This document shows positions 16,389 through 24,643 of a DNA stretch of 64,000 nt, piece by piece. A model generated the notes under the pieces. That model was not told where the DNA came from, searched no databases, and worked only from the letters and a program-made list of their open reading frames with translations. Origin of the DNA: DATCLS01 sp035296625. Its GTDB lineage: Bacteria; Actinomycetota; Acidimicrobiia; Acidimicrobiales; VFJN01. The translations under genes were made by a program, and so were the position numbers. Position 1 is the stretch's first letter; the number at the start of each line of letters is the position of its first letter. The stretch lies in the NCBI GenBank assembly GCA_035296625.1, contig DATHAO010000059.1:1-64000 (forward strand). Reading direction: 5' to 3'.

Positions 16389-17345
16389 TCAGGTGTTGTG
16401 GGCGGCGAGCGCGCGGCCGTGGGCCGCCACCGCCGCCCGCAGCTCGTTCGGCGCCAGCACCTCGAGGCCGTGCAGCGGGGCCAGCAAGGTCACGGCGACG
16501 GGGAGGGGTTCGAGCGGCACGGTGAGCTGCCGCCAGCCGTCGGCGTCGGGCGGTCCGGCGGCGTCGACGGCCGCCCGGGTCGTCGGTCCGGGGATCGCCC
16601 GGAGCAGGCCGCGCAGCGCCGCGGGGCTCAGCCGTACCCGGGCCTGCAGCGGACGGATCGAGGCGTCGAACGCGTCGGCCGACGCCTCCCAGTGGGCCAC
16701 GAGGTCGAACCCGTCGGGCCGGACGGCCTGCTCCTCGCGGGCCGTCGCGCCGGCGATGCTCGACACCCGATAGGTCCGTACGTCGCCCCGGTGGGCGGCG
16801 ACGAGGTACCAGGTGCCGGCCTTGAGCACGAGGCCCAGCGGGTCGACGCGGCGGCGGATCTCTCGGTCGCCGCGCCGGTAGCGCAGGTCGAGCCGACGAT
16901 CCGTCCACAGGGCCTCGGCGACGACGGGCAGGGCGTCGAGCGGCTCGGCGTGGTGGAACCAGCCCGGGGCGTCGAGGTGGAACCGCTCGCGGATGCGGTC
17001 CGTCTCGCTCCGCCCCCCGGCCGGGAGCGCCGAGCGCAGCTTCGAGCGGGCGGCGGCCAGCACGCTTCCCAGTCCCAGCCCAGCGGCGCCGGACGAGCCG
17101 AGCAGCAGGGCGGTCGTCTCGCTCGTGGTCAGCCCATCGACCGGCGACCGCCACCCGTCGACGAGCCGGATGCCGCCGTGCGGGCCGGTCTCGGTCCACA
17201 GCGGCACGCCGGCTGCCTGCAGGGTCGCCACGTCGCGGTAGATGGTGCGCTCGGACACGCCGAGCTCGTCGGCCAGCTGCCCGGCGGTCGCACCGCCGCG
17301 GCGCTCGACCGCCAAGATCAGGGCCACCAGCCGACCGGCACGCAC
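16389..17345 (-). CDS. helix-turn-helix WYL-domain transcriptional regulator
   Basis: A 318-aa regulator of the WYL family. Residues 1-60 form a DeoR-type winged helix (GATAGQLADELGVSERTIYRDVATLQAAGVPLW, quoted here in part by position 18-52). The WYL domain is around residues 130-215, with the motif read as GTWYLVAAHRGDVRTYRVSS, and a WCX-like C-terminus follows. WYL domains bind small ligands or nucleic acid ends. It is divergent from an SDR gene with 62 nt between starts, and a perfect 7-bp dyad lies in that gap, so it probably controls the SDR and itself. GTG at 17345 follows TAGCGT by 6 nt. Confidence 0.88.
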   Translation of the reverse strand: MRAGRLVALILAVERRGGATAGQLADELGVSERTIYRDVATLQAAGVPLWTETGPHGGIRLVDGWRSPVDGLTTSETTALLLGSSGAAGLGLGSVLAAARSKLRSALPAGGRSETDRIRERFHLDAPGWFHHAEPLDALPVVAEALWTDRRLDLRYRRGDREIRRRVDPLGLVLKAGTWYLVAAHRGDVRTYRVSSIAGATAREEQAVRPDGFDLVAHWEASADAFDASIRPLQARVRLSPAALRGLLRAIPGPTTRAAVDAAGPPDADGWRQLTVPLEPLPVAVTLLAPLHGLEVLAPNELRAAVAAHGRALAAHNT

Positions 17346-17351
17346 GCCGCG

Positions 17352-17357
17352 ACGCTA
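17352..17357 (-). promoter_or_regulatory. putative -10 box (TAGCGT) of the WYL gene
   Basis: On the minus strand TAGCGT precedes the GTG at 17345 by 6 nt. The operator dyad lies immediately upstream, where it would cover the -35 region. Confidence 0.4.
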
Positions 17358-17367
17358 TCGGGAATCC

Positions 17368-17384
17368 CTGACACCATGTGTCAG
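17368..17384. promoter_or_regulatory. probable operator CTGACAC-CAT-GTGTCAG
   Basis: A perfect 7-bp inverted repeat with a 3-nt spacer sits in the 62-nt gap between the WYL regulator start (17345) and the SDR start (17408), at a position that would control both promoters. TGACA/TGTCA half-sites are a plausible target for a dimeric winged-helix regulator. Binding itself is inferred. Confidence 0.65.
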
Positions 17385-17407
17385 CGTGGTGGGCGCACGC
17401 TGCCCCC

Positions 17408-18385
17408 ATGACGAACGACGACGCAGCACAGCCGTGGCCTCCCGGGCGGCCCCTCGCCGGGACGGTGGCGCTCGTGGCCGGTGCCACGCGCGGCGCCGGG
17501 CGGGGCATCGCAGTCGCGCTCGGCGCCGCCGGGGCCACCGTCTACGGCACCGGCCGCAGCACCCGCACCGGCACGCACCGGTCGGACTACGACCGCCCCG
17601 AGACGATCGAGGAGACGGCCGAGATGGTCACCGCCGCGGGCGGGACCGGCATCGCCGTGCCGGTCGACCACCTGGTCGCCGACGAGGTCCGCGCGCTGGT
17701 GACGCGCATCGACGCGGACCACGGCCGGCTCGACGTGCTGGTCAACGACATCTGGGGCGGCGAGAAGCTCATCGACTGGTCCGCGAAGCTCTGGGAGCAC
17801 GACCTCGACGAGGGCCTCCGCATGCTGCGGCTCGCGATCGACACGCACCTGATCACGAGCCACGAGGCGCTGCCACTCCTCACCCGCAGGCCGGGCGGGC
17901 TCGTCGTCGAGGTCACCGACGGCACGGCCGAGTACAACGCGGCGAACTACCGCATCAACGCGTTCTACGACCTCGCGAAGACGGCGGTCCTGCGTCTCGC
18001 CTTCGCCCAGGGCACGGACATCGGGCCGCTCGGCGGGACGGCCGTGGCGCTCACACCGGGGTGGATGCGCTCGGAGATGATGCTCGAGAACTACGGGGTG
18101 GCCGAGGCGAACTGGCGCGACGCTCTCACGCGCGAACGCGCCGAGGACCACCCCGATCCCGGGCACTTCGCGATCTCCGAGACGCCGACGTTCACGGGCC
18201 GCGCGGTGGTGGCGCTCGCCGCCGACCCCGACCGGGGCCGTTGGAACAGGGCCTCGCTCTCGAGCGGCCAGCTGGCCCAGGAGTACGGCTTCACCGATCT
18301 CGACGGCAGCCGCCCGGACGCGTGGCGCTACATCGCCGAAGTCGAGTCCCTCGGCAAGCCCGCCGACGTCACCGGGTACCGGTGA
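17408..18385 (+). CDS. short-chain dehydrogenase/reductase
   Basis: A 325-aa SDR. VALVAGATRGAGRGIAVALG near residues 20-39 is the NAD(P)-binding TGxxxGxG motif (here GATRGAGRG), and DVLVNDIWGG near 112 replaces the usual NNAG. ANYRINAFYDLAKTAV holds a tyrosine but the spacing is not the normal YxxxK: the candidate pair is Y-D-L-A-K, a proper YxxxK. The protein is about 70 residues longer than a minimal SDR, with a C-terminal extension (DRGRWNRASLSSGQLAQEYG). The substrate is unknown. It is likely controlled by the divergent WYL regulator through the dyad at 17368, and its 3' end lies in a strong hairpin. Confidence 0.85.
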   Translation: MTNDDAAQPWPPGRPLAGTVALVAGATRGAGRGIAVALGAAGATVYGTGRSTRTGTHRSDYDRPETIEETAEMVTAAGGTGIAVPVDHLVADEVRALVTRIDADHGRLDVLVNDIWGGEKLIDWSAKLWEHDLDEGLRMLRLAIDTHLITSHEALPLLTRRPGGLVVEVTDGTAEYNAANYRINAFYDLAKTAVLRLAFAQGTDIGPLGGTAVALTPGWMRSEMMLENYGVAEANWRDALTRERAEDHPDPGHFAISETPTFTGRAVVALAADPDRGRWNRASLSSGQLAQEYGFTDLDGSRPDAWRYIAEVESLGKPADVTGYR

Positions 18386-18393
18386 CGTCGGCG
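18361..18393. terminator. perfect 15-bp hairpin at the SDR stop codon
   Basis: Positions 18361-18375 and 18379-18393 are exact reverse complements with a 3-nt GTA loop. The hairpin includes the last seven codons and the stop of the SDR gene, and it ends 10 nt before the stop of the converging pepN. This is the strongest hairpin noticed in the window and is a likely bidirectional terminator without a U-tract. Confidence 0.65.
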
Positions 18394-18403
18394 GGGCCGG
18401 CCG

Positions 18404-20995
18404 TCACGAGGTGAGGGCGGTGGCGAGCGCGTCAGCCTCGCGCTCGGCGAGCGCGACTGTGACCCACATGCGCTCGAGGTGCTGGCGCACCTGCATCTCG
18501 CCCTGGGGCACCGGGTGCGCGGTGAGGAAGGCGACGATCTCACCGGCCAGAGCGCGGTCGCGGACGGAGCGGATGCCGCCCACCAGGCGCGGGATGCTGT
18601 TGGCCGGGAACCGATCGTTGATCTCGTCCCAGTGCGCGGCCACGAAGGCCCAGGCCTGTGCGGCGTTGTCGCGGTTGGCCAGGCACTCGCCGAGCAGGTA
18701 CGGGGCATCCTGGGTGCGCACGGCGCCCGACAGGCTGAGCTCCACCGTGCGCCCGAGGGCCTCCCGGTCGCGGAAGCGGGCGAGCGATCGCAGGATGCGC
18801 TCGCGGTCCTGCGGGTTCGACGCCGAGGTGAACGCCGCCACCAGTCGCTCGTGCAGCGCCACGTCGCCCAGCGTGGCGCTGGCGCCGAGCGCCGGCGCCG
18901 ACAGGCTGGGCTCGACGCCCGACGGGTCGTCGAGGAAGCGGTCGAGAAGCCCGCGGCACCGGGCCTGGGCGGCCGGCTCCTCGGCCAGCACGGCGGCCGC
19001 GTTGAGCAGCGACCCCCGCAGCGTGCGGGTCCGGTCGTCGTCGCCGGGCGCAACCTCGTCGCCGAGGCGGCGGCGGGCCGGACCGATCAGGCCCCCTACC
19101 CGGGCGGCGAGCGCGGCCCGGGCCGGCCCCGACACGAGGCGGTCGAGCTGGGCCAGCGACCCGAGCAGCCGCTCCCAGACCGACAGGTCGGTCTCGCTGG
19201 AGAAGCCGTCGGCCACGTCGAGGAACAGCGGGGCCCCGGTGGAGCCGGCCAGCACCGACGACCAGGCGTCGTCGACGAGGGTGTATCGCTCGAGTGGGCT
19301 CAGCGCGTCGAGCCGGTCCAGGAGGGCGGCCAGCAGGTCGGGGGCGTAGCGCACGCGGTAGAAGCCGTGCGCCCCGGCGTTCGCCTTCGCCCAGGCCACC
19401 GGCTGGTCGAGCTCGAGGTCGGCGCTCGGGCCGTCGAGCAGCACCCGCTCGACGGTCGTGCCGACCTCGTGGCCCGCGCCCACGCCAGCTGGCCCGGCGC
19501 CGCCCAGCCCCAGCTCGGCCACCACCGGAACCGCCCACAGCGTGTCGCCCTCGGGCTCGCCGTAGGCGAAGCGCCGCTGGCTGAACTTGAGGCCCGAGCT
19601 GTCTTCGGACGAGACGGTGACCTCGGGGAACCCGCCTTGGAAGATCCAGCTCTCGGCGATGCGGCGGACCGGCTCGCCGGTCTCCTCCTCGAGGGCGTCC
19701 CACAGATCGGACGTCTCGGTGTTGCCGAACTGGTGGCGGGCCATGTAGCGGCGGATGCCCTGGCGGAAGCGCTCGGCCCCCAGGTACTGCTCGAGCATGC
19801 GGACGACCGAGGCGCCCTTCTCGTAGGTGAGGACGTCGAACATGCCGTCGGCCTCGTCGGGCGAGACGACGGGGTACTCGACCGGGCGGGTCGACACGAG
19901 GGCGTCGGTGTCGAAGGCCGCCGAGCGCGACAGGCCGAAGTCGACCCACCGCTGCCAGTCGGGCCGGAACGCGTCGGTGCAGGTCATCTCCATGAACGTG
20001 GCGAAGGCCTCGTTGAGCCAGATGCCGTTCCACCACTTCATGGTCACGAGGTCGCCGAACCACATGTGGGCGATCTCGTGGGCGATGACGTCGACGACCG
20101 CCTGCTTCTCGGCCTGGGTGGCGGTGTCGGGGTCGATCAGCACGTAGCGCTCGCGGAAGGTGACGCAGCCCAGGTTCTCCATCGCACCGAACGCGAAATC
20201 CGGGATGGCGACGAGGTCGAGCTTGTCGCCCGGGTAGACGATGCCGAACCACTCGCTGAAGTAGCGGAGCGCGAAGGCGCCGACCTCGAGGGCGTAGCCG
20301 GCGAGCTTCTCCTTGCCGATCGGGCCGACGACGCGCAGCGGCTTGCCGTCGACGAGGACCGGCTCGGTGGCCACCAGCCGGCCGACCACGAACGCCACCA
20401 GGTAGGTCGACATGGGGATCGTGTCGGCGAAGCGGACTGCGACCCGGCCCTCGCCCGACGGCTCGCGGCCGAGCTCGGCGCCGTTGGAGATGGCCAGCAG
20501 GTCGTCGGGCACCACGAGGGTGACGGCGAAGACCGCCTTGGCCTCGGGCTCGTCCCAGCAGGGGAACGCCCGCCGGGCGTCGGTCGCCTCCATCTGGGTC
20601 GTGGCGAGCACCCGTTCGATGCCGGCCTCGTCGGTGAACGTCGATCGGTAGAAGCCGCGCAGCTTGTCGTTCAGCACCCCGCGGAAGCGCAGGAAGACGG
20701 TGGCCACGCCGGCCGGCACGGCGGAGGGCAGGCGCAGAGTGGCCCGCTCCCTCTCCGCGTCGAGCGCCACCTCGGCGACCAGCCGGGTGCCGTCGGACAT
20801 CTCGACCTCCGCGTCGTCGATCTCGATCTCCACGGCGTTGAGCACGATCTCGTCGGTGGGCTCGGCCACGGTGACGGCGACCGCCTCGTCGCCGGCGAAG
20901 GTGGCCGCATCGAGGTCGGGCACCAGCGTGAGCTCGTAGCGGCGGGGGACGACGCTCCGCGGCAGGCGGTACGGGTTCTCGGTGTCGTCGGGCAC
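18404..20995 (-). CDS. pepN: aminopeptidase N (M1 family)
   Basis: An 863-aa zinc aminopeptidase removing N-terminal residues from peptides in the cytoplasm. GAMENLGCVTFRE near residue 275 is the M1 exopeptidase motif. VIAHEIAHMWFGDLVTM near 308 holds HExxH, and WLNEAFATFME 18 residues later supplies the third zinc ligand. The N-terminal beta domain and the ERAP1-like helical C-terminus (WAFVAAHWDEINDRF) are complete, and the length is typical. GTG at 20995 is selected because PYRLPRSVVPRRYEL is the usual start of the family and TACGGT lies 8 nt upstream; the frame remains open further upstream but is arginine-rich there. Confidence 0.92.
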   Translation of the reverse strand: MPDDTENPYRLPRSVVPRRYELTLVPDLDAATFAGDEAVAVTVAEPTDEIVLNAVEIEIDDAEVEMSDGTRLVAEVALDAERERATLRLPSAVPAGVATVFLRFRGVLNDKLRGFYRSTFTDEAGIERVLATTQMEATDARRAFPCWDEPEAKAVFAVTLVVPDDLLAISNGAELGREPSGEGRVAVRFADTIPMSTYLVAFVVGRLVATEPVLVDGKPLRVVGPIGKEKLAGYALEVGAFALRYFSEWFGIVYPGDKLDLVAIPDFAFGAMENLGCVTFRERYVLIDPDTATQAEKQAVVDVIAHEIAHMWFGDLVTMKWWNGIWLNEAFATFMEMTCTDAFRPDWQRWVDFGLSRSAAFDTDALVSTRPVEYPVVSPDEADGMFDVLTYEKGASVVRMLEQYLGAERFRQGIRRYMARHQFGNTETSDLWDALEEETGEPVRRIAESWIFQGGFPEVTVSSEDSSGLKFSQRRFAYGEPEGDTLWAVPVVAELGLGGAGPAGVGAGHEVGTTVERVLLDGPSADLELDQPVAWAKANAGAHGFYRVRYAPDLLAALLDRLDALSPLERYTLVDDAWSSVLAGSTGAPLFLDVADGFSSETDLSVWERLLGSLAQLDRLVSGPARAALAARVGGLIGPARRRLGDEVAPGDDDRTRTLRGSLLNAAAVLAEEPAAQARCRGLLDRFLDDPSGVEPSLSAPALGASATLGDVALHERLVAAFTSASNPQDRERILRSLARFRDREALGRTVELSLSGAVRTQDAPYLLGECLANRDNAAQAWAFVAAHWDEINDRFPANSIPRLVGGIRSVRDRALAGEIVAFLTAHPVPQGEMQVRQHLERMWVTVALAEREADALATALTS

Positions 20996-21003
20996 GGGGG
21001 TGC

Positions 21004-21009
21004 ACCGTA
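21004..21009 (-). promoter_or_regulatory. putative -10 box (TACGGT) of pepN
   Basis: On the minus strand TACGGT precedes the GTG at 20995 by 8 nt. Confidence 0.35.
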
Positions 21010-21131
21010 CCGACCCGCAGTGACGGTCGGGGGACCGACGGCGCGATCGCGGTCGCCCCACACGCTCGGACACGCTGGGGCGGGCACGCCACGGCACGTC
21101 GCGCCGTGCGAACAGCGGCACCGCGACGGTC

Positions 21132-21137
21132 TAGCCT
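21132..21137 (+). promoter_or_regulatory. putative -10 box (TAGCCT)
   Basis: TAGCCT lies exactly 6 nt before the GTG at 21144, with no Shine-Dalgarno sequence. Confidence 0.45.
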
Positions 21138-21143
21138 GCCCGG

Positions 21144-22139
21144 GTGCCAACCCAACCCAGGTTCGACGTCGTCGGCATCGGCAACGCGCTGGTCGACGTG
21201 CTGTCCCACGAAGACGATGCGTTCGTCGCCGCCCATGACCTGGTCAGGGGCTCGATGTCGCTCATCGACGCCGATCGGGCCCAGACGCTGTACGCCGCCA
21301 TGGGCCCCGGCACCGAGATCTCGGGCGGATCGGTGGCCAACACCACCGCCGGCATCGCCAGCTTCGGTGGTAGCGCGGCGTACCTCGGGCGGGTCTTCGA
21401 CGACCAGCTTGGCGCGGTCTTCTCCCACGACCTGCGGGCCCAGGGCGTCACCTTCGTCAACAAGCCCGCGGTCGACGGGCCGCCCACGGGTCGGAGCCTG
21501 ATCGTCATCACGGCCGACGGGCAACGCACGATGAGCACGTTCCTGGGAGCGGCCGAGTTCTTCGGCCCCGAGGAGGTCGACGCCGACGTGGTGGCCGACG
21601 CCCAGGTCACGTTCCTCGAGGGCTACCTGTTCGATCGACCCGACTCGCAGGAGGCCTACTGGCTGGCCTCCAAGATCGCCATCGACGCCGGCCGCAGGGT
21701 GGCGCTCACGCTGTCCGACCTCTTCTGCGTCGAGCGGCACCGCGACGAGTTCCTGCCCCTCGTGCGCGAGCGGGTCGACATCCTGTTCGCCAACGAGGCC
21801 GAGGCGTGCGCCCTGTGGGGCTGCGACGAGGCGGGCGCCGCCGTCGACCGCGCCCGGTCCGAGGTCGGTGTCGCCTGCATCACGCTGTCGGAGAAGGGCT
21901 CGGTGGTCGTGGCCGGGCCGGAGACCCACGAGATTCCCGCCTATCCGACCGCTCTCGTCGACACCACGGGCGCCGGCGACCTCTACGCCGCCGGGTTCCT
22001 CTACGGCTACACCAACGGGCGGTCGCTGCCCGAGAGCGGACGGCTCGGCGCCCTGGCGGCGTCCGAGGTGATCAGCCACACCGGGGCCCGCCCCGAGATC
22101 TCGCTCGCCACTCTGATCGACCGGGCGATCGCGGGCTGA
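21144..22139 (+). CDS. PfkB-family kinase, adenosine kinase-like
   Basis: A 331-aa ribokinase-fold kinase. FDVVGIGNALVDVLS at the N-terminus, ISGGSVANTTAGIASFGG near residues 59-76 (the PfkB signature 1 region), and VDTTGAGDLYAAGFLYG near 272-288 (signature 2, with the catalytic Asp and anion hole GAGD) are all present. The pattern, including LSDLFCVERHRDEF, resembles bacterial proteins annotated as adenosine kinases, which phosphorylate adenosine or a related nucleoside or sugar with ATP. The exact substrate cannot be read from sequence. It is a stand-alone gene that starts leaderless by the TAGCCT box. Confidence 0.87.
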   Translation: MPTQPRFDVVGIGNALVDVLSHEDDAFVAAHDLVRGSMSLIDADRAQTLYAAMGPGTEISGGSVANTTAGIASFGGSAAYLGRVFDDQLGAVFSHDLRAQGVTFVNKPAVDGPPTGRSLIVITADGQRTMSTFLGAAEFFGPEEVDADVVADAQVTFLEGYLFDRPDSQEAYWLASKIAIDAGRRVALTLSDLFCVERHRDEFLPLVRERVDILFANEAEACALWGCDEAGAAVDRARSEVGVACITLSEKGSVVVAGPETHEIPAYPTALVDTTGAGDLYAAGFLYGYTNGRSLPESGRLGALAASEVISHTGARPEISLATLIDRAIAG

Positions 22140-22177
22140 GCGGCGCCGCCCGGGGCGGGCGCAGCCCGGTTCGGCGC

Positions 22178-22564
22178 TCAGGCCCTGCCCGAGCGGCGCT
22201 GCGGCGCCACCTTGAAGATGACGCGCTCGGTCTGGATCGGGTTGGTGTAGTCGGAGCCCGTGTACTTCCGGGACAGCTCGTCGATGTGGGCGCGGGCCTC
22301 GGGGCCGGTCACGGTCTCGGAGACGACCCCGCGGACCTCGACGTAGCGGTACGGGTCGGCCGCGTCCCACATCGTCACGGTGATGCGGGGGTCGCGCGTG
22401 ATGTTGCGGTACTTCTGCCGGCCGGTCTCGGTGTTCAGCAGGAGGTGGTCGTCGTTGGCGTCGACCCAGAGGGGCTGGGTCATGGGCGTGCCGTCGGGCA
22501 ACAGCGTGGTGACCGCCGCGAACGTCTTGCCCTGCGCCAACTGCTTCGTTGCGTCGTCAAGCAT
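22178..22564 (-). CDS. PPOX-class, F420-dependent type split-barrel protein
   Basis: A 128-aa split beta-barrel protein of the pyridoxamine-phosphate-oxidase-like class that in actinobacteria often binds F420. FAAVTTLLPDGTPMTQPLWV near residues 15-34, LLNTETGRQKYRNITRDPRI near 42-61 and a late SRKYTGSDYTN are family marks. The size is typical. Members reduce unsaturated or aromatic compounds; the substrate here is unknown. The ATG at 22564 follows TAGCCT by 6 nt. The EamA gene lies 9 nt beyond that start on the same strand, so this gene may also be read from transcripts of the EamA gene. Confidence 0.85.
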   Translation of the reverse strand: MLDDATKQLAQGKTFAAVTTLLPDGTPMTQPLWVDANDDHLLLNTETGRQKYRNITRDPRITVTMWDAADPYRYVEVRGVVSETVTGPEARAHIDELSRKYTGSDYTNPIQTERVIFKVAPQRRSGRA

Positions 22565-22570
22565 CCGGGC

Positions 22571-22576
22571 AGGCTA
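22571..22576 (-). promoter_or_regulatory. putative -10 box (TAGCCT) of the PPOX gene
   Basis: On the minus strand TAGCCT precedes the ATG at 22564 by 6 nt and overlaps the stop codon of the upstream EamA gene. Confidence 0.4.
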
Positions 22577-23563
22577 CGCGGCGTCGGGGTCGGGCCGGGC
22601 CGGGCGGGCCGGACCGCCCGGCGCCCTCCGGCCTGGGGCGACGAGCGCCACGAGGCCGGCAGCCACGAGGACGAGGCCGGCGACGGTCACGACACCCGGG
22701 CGCTCGCCGAGCACGGCCACGCCCAGGACGGTCGCGGTGGCCGGCTCGGCGAGCGTGAGCGTGCCGGCCGTGCCCACACCCACGCCCGCCAGCCCCCGGC
22801 CGAACAGCAGATAGCCGACGACCACGGTGACGAGGCCGAGATGGGCGACCATCAGCGCCCCGGCGGGCGAGACCAGGGGACCGACGCCGGCCACGACCGC
22901 CACCGGCACGAGCGCGAGGGCGGCGAGGCCGAACACCCGGGCGACGACGGCGTCGGGACGCCGCCCGGCGTCGATCAGCACCTTCGAGCCGGCCACGTAC
23001 ACGGCGTACGCCGCGCCGGCGCCCGAGGCCAGGGCCAGGCCGGCCACGTCCACGTCGTCCCGGTCGCCCGCGCCGACGAGCAGGACCGTGCCCGCCAGCG
23101 CCAGGCCCGTGGCCACCAGCCAGCGCCGATCCGGCCGCTCGCCCCGCACGGCGAGGCCGAGCAGCCCGGCGAACACGGGGGCGCTGCCGATGCCGACCAT
23201 CGTGCCCACGGCGACGCCGGTCCGGGCGACGCCCCCGAAGAACAGCGGTTGGTAAGCGGCCATGGCGGTGGCAGCGATGGCGACCGCCCGGCGGTGGTGG
23301 ACCCGCACGTCGTCGTGCGCCGTCCCGGCCCCGCCGGCCCCGCCGCCGTTCCCGCGTCCCGCGACGGCGCGGGAATGGGGCCCGATCCACCGGAGGCGCC
23401 AGCCGAGCAGCGCCAGGCAGGCCCCGCCCACCACGAGGCGGGCGGCCCCTACGGCGGCCGGGGCGGCGTGCTCCGGGCCGAGCGCCCGGGCGGTGCCCGT
23501 CGTGCCCCAGAGCACGGCGGCCGCCACCACCAGGAGGCGAGCGTCGAACCGCACGGGCGGCAC
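22574..23563 (-). CDS. EamA/DMT-family transporter
   Basis: A 329-aa membrane protein with about ten hydrophobic segments arranged as two EamA repeats. LLVVAAAVLWGTTGTARALG near residues 9-28 opens repeat 1 and AYQPLFFGGVARTGVAVGTM follows. WLVATGLALAGTVLLVG and a second series ending VTVAGLVLVAAGLVALVAP form repeat 2. DMT exporters move amino acids, nucleosides or other metabolites. A hydrophilic Gly/Arg-rich loop near residues 62-95 is longer than usual. The start is uncertain (GTG 23563 or 23554), because the frame stays open upstream through the repeat region, which I consider untranslated. Confidence 0.8.
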   Translation of the reverse strand: MPPVRFDARLLVVAAAVLWGTTGTARALGPEHAAPAAVGAARLVVGGACLALLGWRLRWIGPHSRAVAGRGNGGGAGGAGTAHDDVRVHHRRAVAIAATAMAAYQPLFFGGVARTGVAVGTMVGIGSAPVFAGLLGLAVRGERPDRRWLVATGLALAGTVLLVGAGDRDDVDVAGLALASGAGAAYAVYVAGSKVLIDAGRRPDAVVARVFGLAALALVPVAVVAGVGPLVSPAGALMVAHLGLVTVVVGYLLFGRGLAGVGVGTAGTLTLAEPATATVLGVAVLGERPGVVTVAGLVLVAAGLVALVAPGRRAPGGPARPARPDPDAA

Positions 23564-23661
23564 CCGCGCCCGCGGCGTCGCGGGCTCGGCCGGCAGGTGG
23601 TGCCCGGCCGCGGCCGTGTCCCCGGCGGGCGCCGTGGGTGGGTCGGGCGGGGCGGGGGCGG

Positions 23662-23805
23662 CCACGGCGCCACTGCACCACACGATCGGCCACGCCCACG
23701 ACCCCGGGAGGCTGCCACGGCGCCACTGCAGCACACGACCGGCCACGCCCACGACCCCACGCGGGGGTGACCACGGCGCACCACTCGACCGCCACGCCCA
23801 CGACC
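23662..23805. repeat. three tandem copies of an approximately 44-nt repeat
   Basis: Copies begin at 23662, 23715 and 23771, each opening with CCACGGCGC and ending with CCACGCCCACGACC. The first two are nearly identical over 44 nt and the third is shorter inside. Periods are 53 and 56 nt. They lie in the 347-nt gap (23564-23910) upstream of the EamA gene and downstream of the 240-aa anchored protein gene. No gene is evident in the rest of this gap. A regulatory array or a structured leader is possible; the copies are too few and too unequal for a CRISPR. Confidence 0.7.
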
Positions 23806-23910
23806 GGGGCGGGTCCGGTGCCGGGACACCGGACCCGCCCCGCCGGGAGGCCCCGCCGAGAGGCCACCGGCAACCCGGACGGTCCACCAGGCGCCGCCCG
23901 GGCGGTGGGA

Positions 23911-24633
23911 TCAGAGGTCGAGCGCGCCGAGCCGCCGCCCCCCGGCCTGCAGGACCAGGTCGCCCGTGCGGTCGGGAACCAGCTCGACGCGGCGGGCGTC
24001 GACACCCGCCGGGAGGCGTCGGTTGTCGAGGCGCTGGACCCGCCCCTGGGGGCCGAACTCGACGATGTGCACGGCGCCGTCGGCGGCCACGACCACGTAG
24101 AGGGACGTGCCGTCGGGCTGGGGGACGCTCACACACCGGGCACCCGTCACCTCGTCGGCCGACAGCTGCTGCGGCACGACCTCGCACTCGACGGGCCCAC
24201 GTTCGGCCGGCTGGTCGGGCCGGACCTCGTCGGCCCGGGCAGCGGCCTCCTCCGGCGTGTCGGGCATCTCGCCCGCCTCGGACGCCGCCTGCAGGTCGAC
24301 GCCGTCCTCGTCCTGGCCGTGGTCGCCCAGGTCGTCGACCAGCGCGTCGAGCTCCTCCTGGAGCATTCGCACCTTGGGGTCGTCCTCCGACATGCCGGCG
24401 CTGACCATGTCGTCGATCTCGTCCTGCAGTGTCTCGACGACGGCAGGACGCTGCTGGTCGCCGGAGGCGCCCCGGGCGCTCACGGCCACGACGGCGCCCA
24501 GCGCCAGGGCGGCGGTGGCGACCGTCAGCCGCTGGCGGGTGCTGGCCCGCTCGTCACGCCGGTCCGGGGCGTCGTCGCCGGGGGGCTCGTGGGTGGGGGC
24601 GTCGTCGGTCGTGGTCGGGTCGTCGGCGCTCAT
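23911..24633 (-). CDS. hypothetical membrane-anchored acidic protein
   Basis: The family is not recognised. The 240-aa protein has a charged Asp/Thr-rich N-terminus (1-33) and one hydrophobic segment (about 34-50, TVATAALALGAVVAVSA). A helical acidic region follows (QDEIDDMVSAGMSEDDPKV and EELDALVDDLGDHG, likely coiled coil). The C-terminal domain (135-240) contains two cysteines (PVECEVVPQQ and GARCVSV) and beta-strands. This suggests a single-pass protein with most of its mass outside the membrane. It starts 11 nt after the secreted protein gene stops, with an AAGGGGAG ribosome site, so the two form an operon and may work together. Confidence 0.7.
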   Translation of the reverse strand: MSADDPTTTDDAPTHEPPGDDAPDRRDERASTRQRLTVATAALALGAVVAVSARGASGDQQRPAVVETLQDEIDDMVSAGMSEDDPKVRMLQEELDALVDDLGDHGQDEDGVDLQAASEAGEMPDTPEEAAARADEVRPDQPAERGPVECEVVPQQLSADEVTGARCVSVPQPDGTSLYVVVAADGAVHIVEFGPQGRVQRLDNRRLPAGVDARRVELVPDRTGDLVLQAGGRRLGALDL

Positions 24634-24643
24634 CGGCTCCCCT

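Noticed and set aside
14032..17538. A 1168-codon minus-strand reading frame
   Set aside because: It runs antisense to the ferredoxin reductase and YhhN genes and out of frame with the WYL gene, and has no recognisable motif.
18540..22370. A 1276-codon minus-strand reading frame across pepN and the PfkB kinase gene
   Set aside because: Very long antisense frames are expected in DNA this G+C-rich. Its product is Arg/Pro/Gly-rich without domains, while the other frames encode complete known enzymes.
23662..23805. The triple repeat as a CRISPR array
   Set aside because: Only three copies, unequal third copy, spacers of about 9-12 nt and no cas genes.
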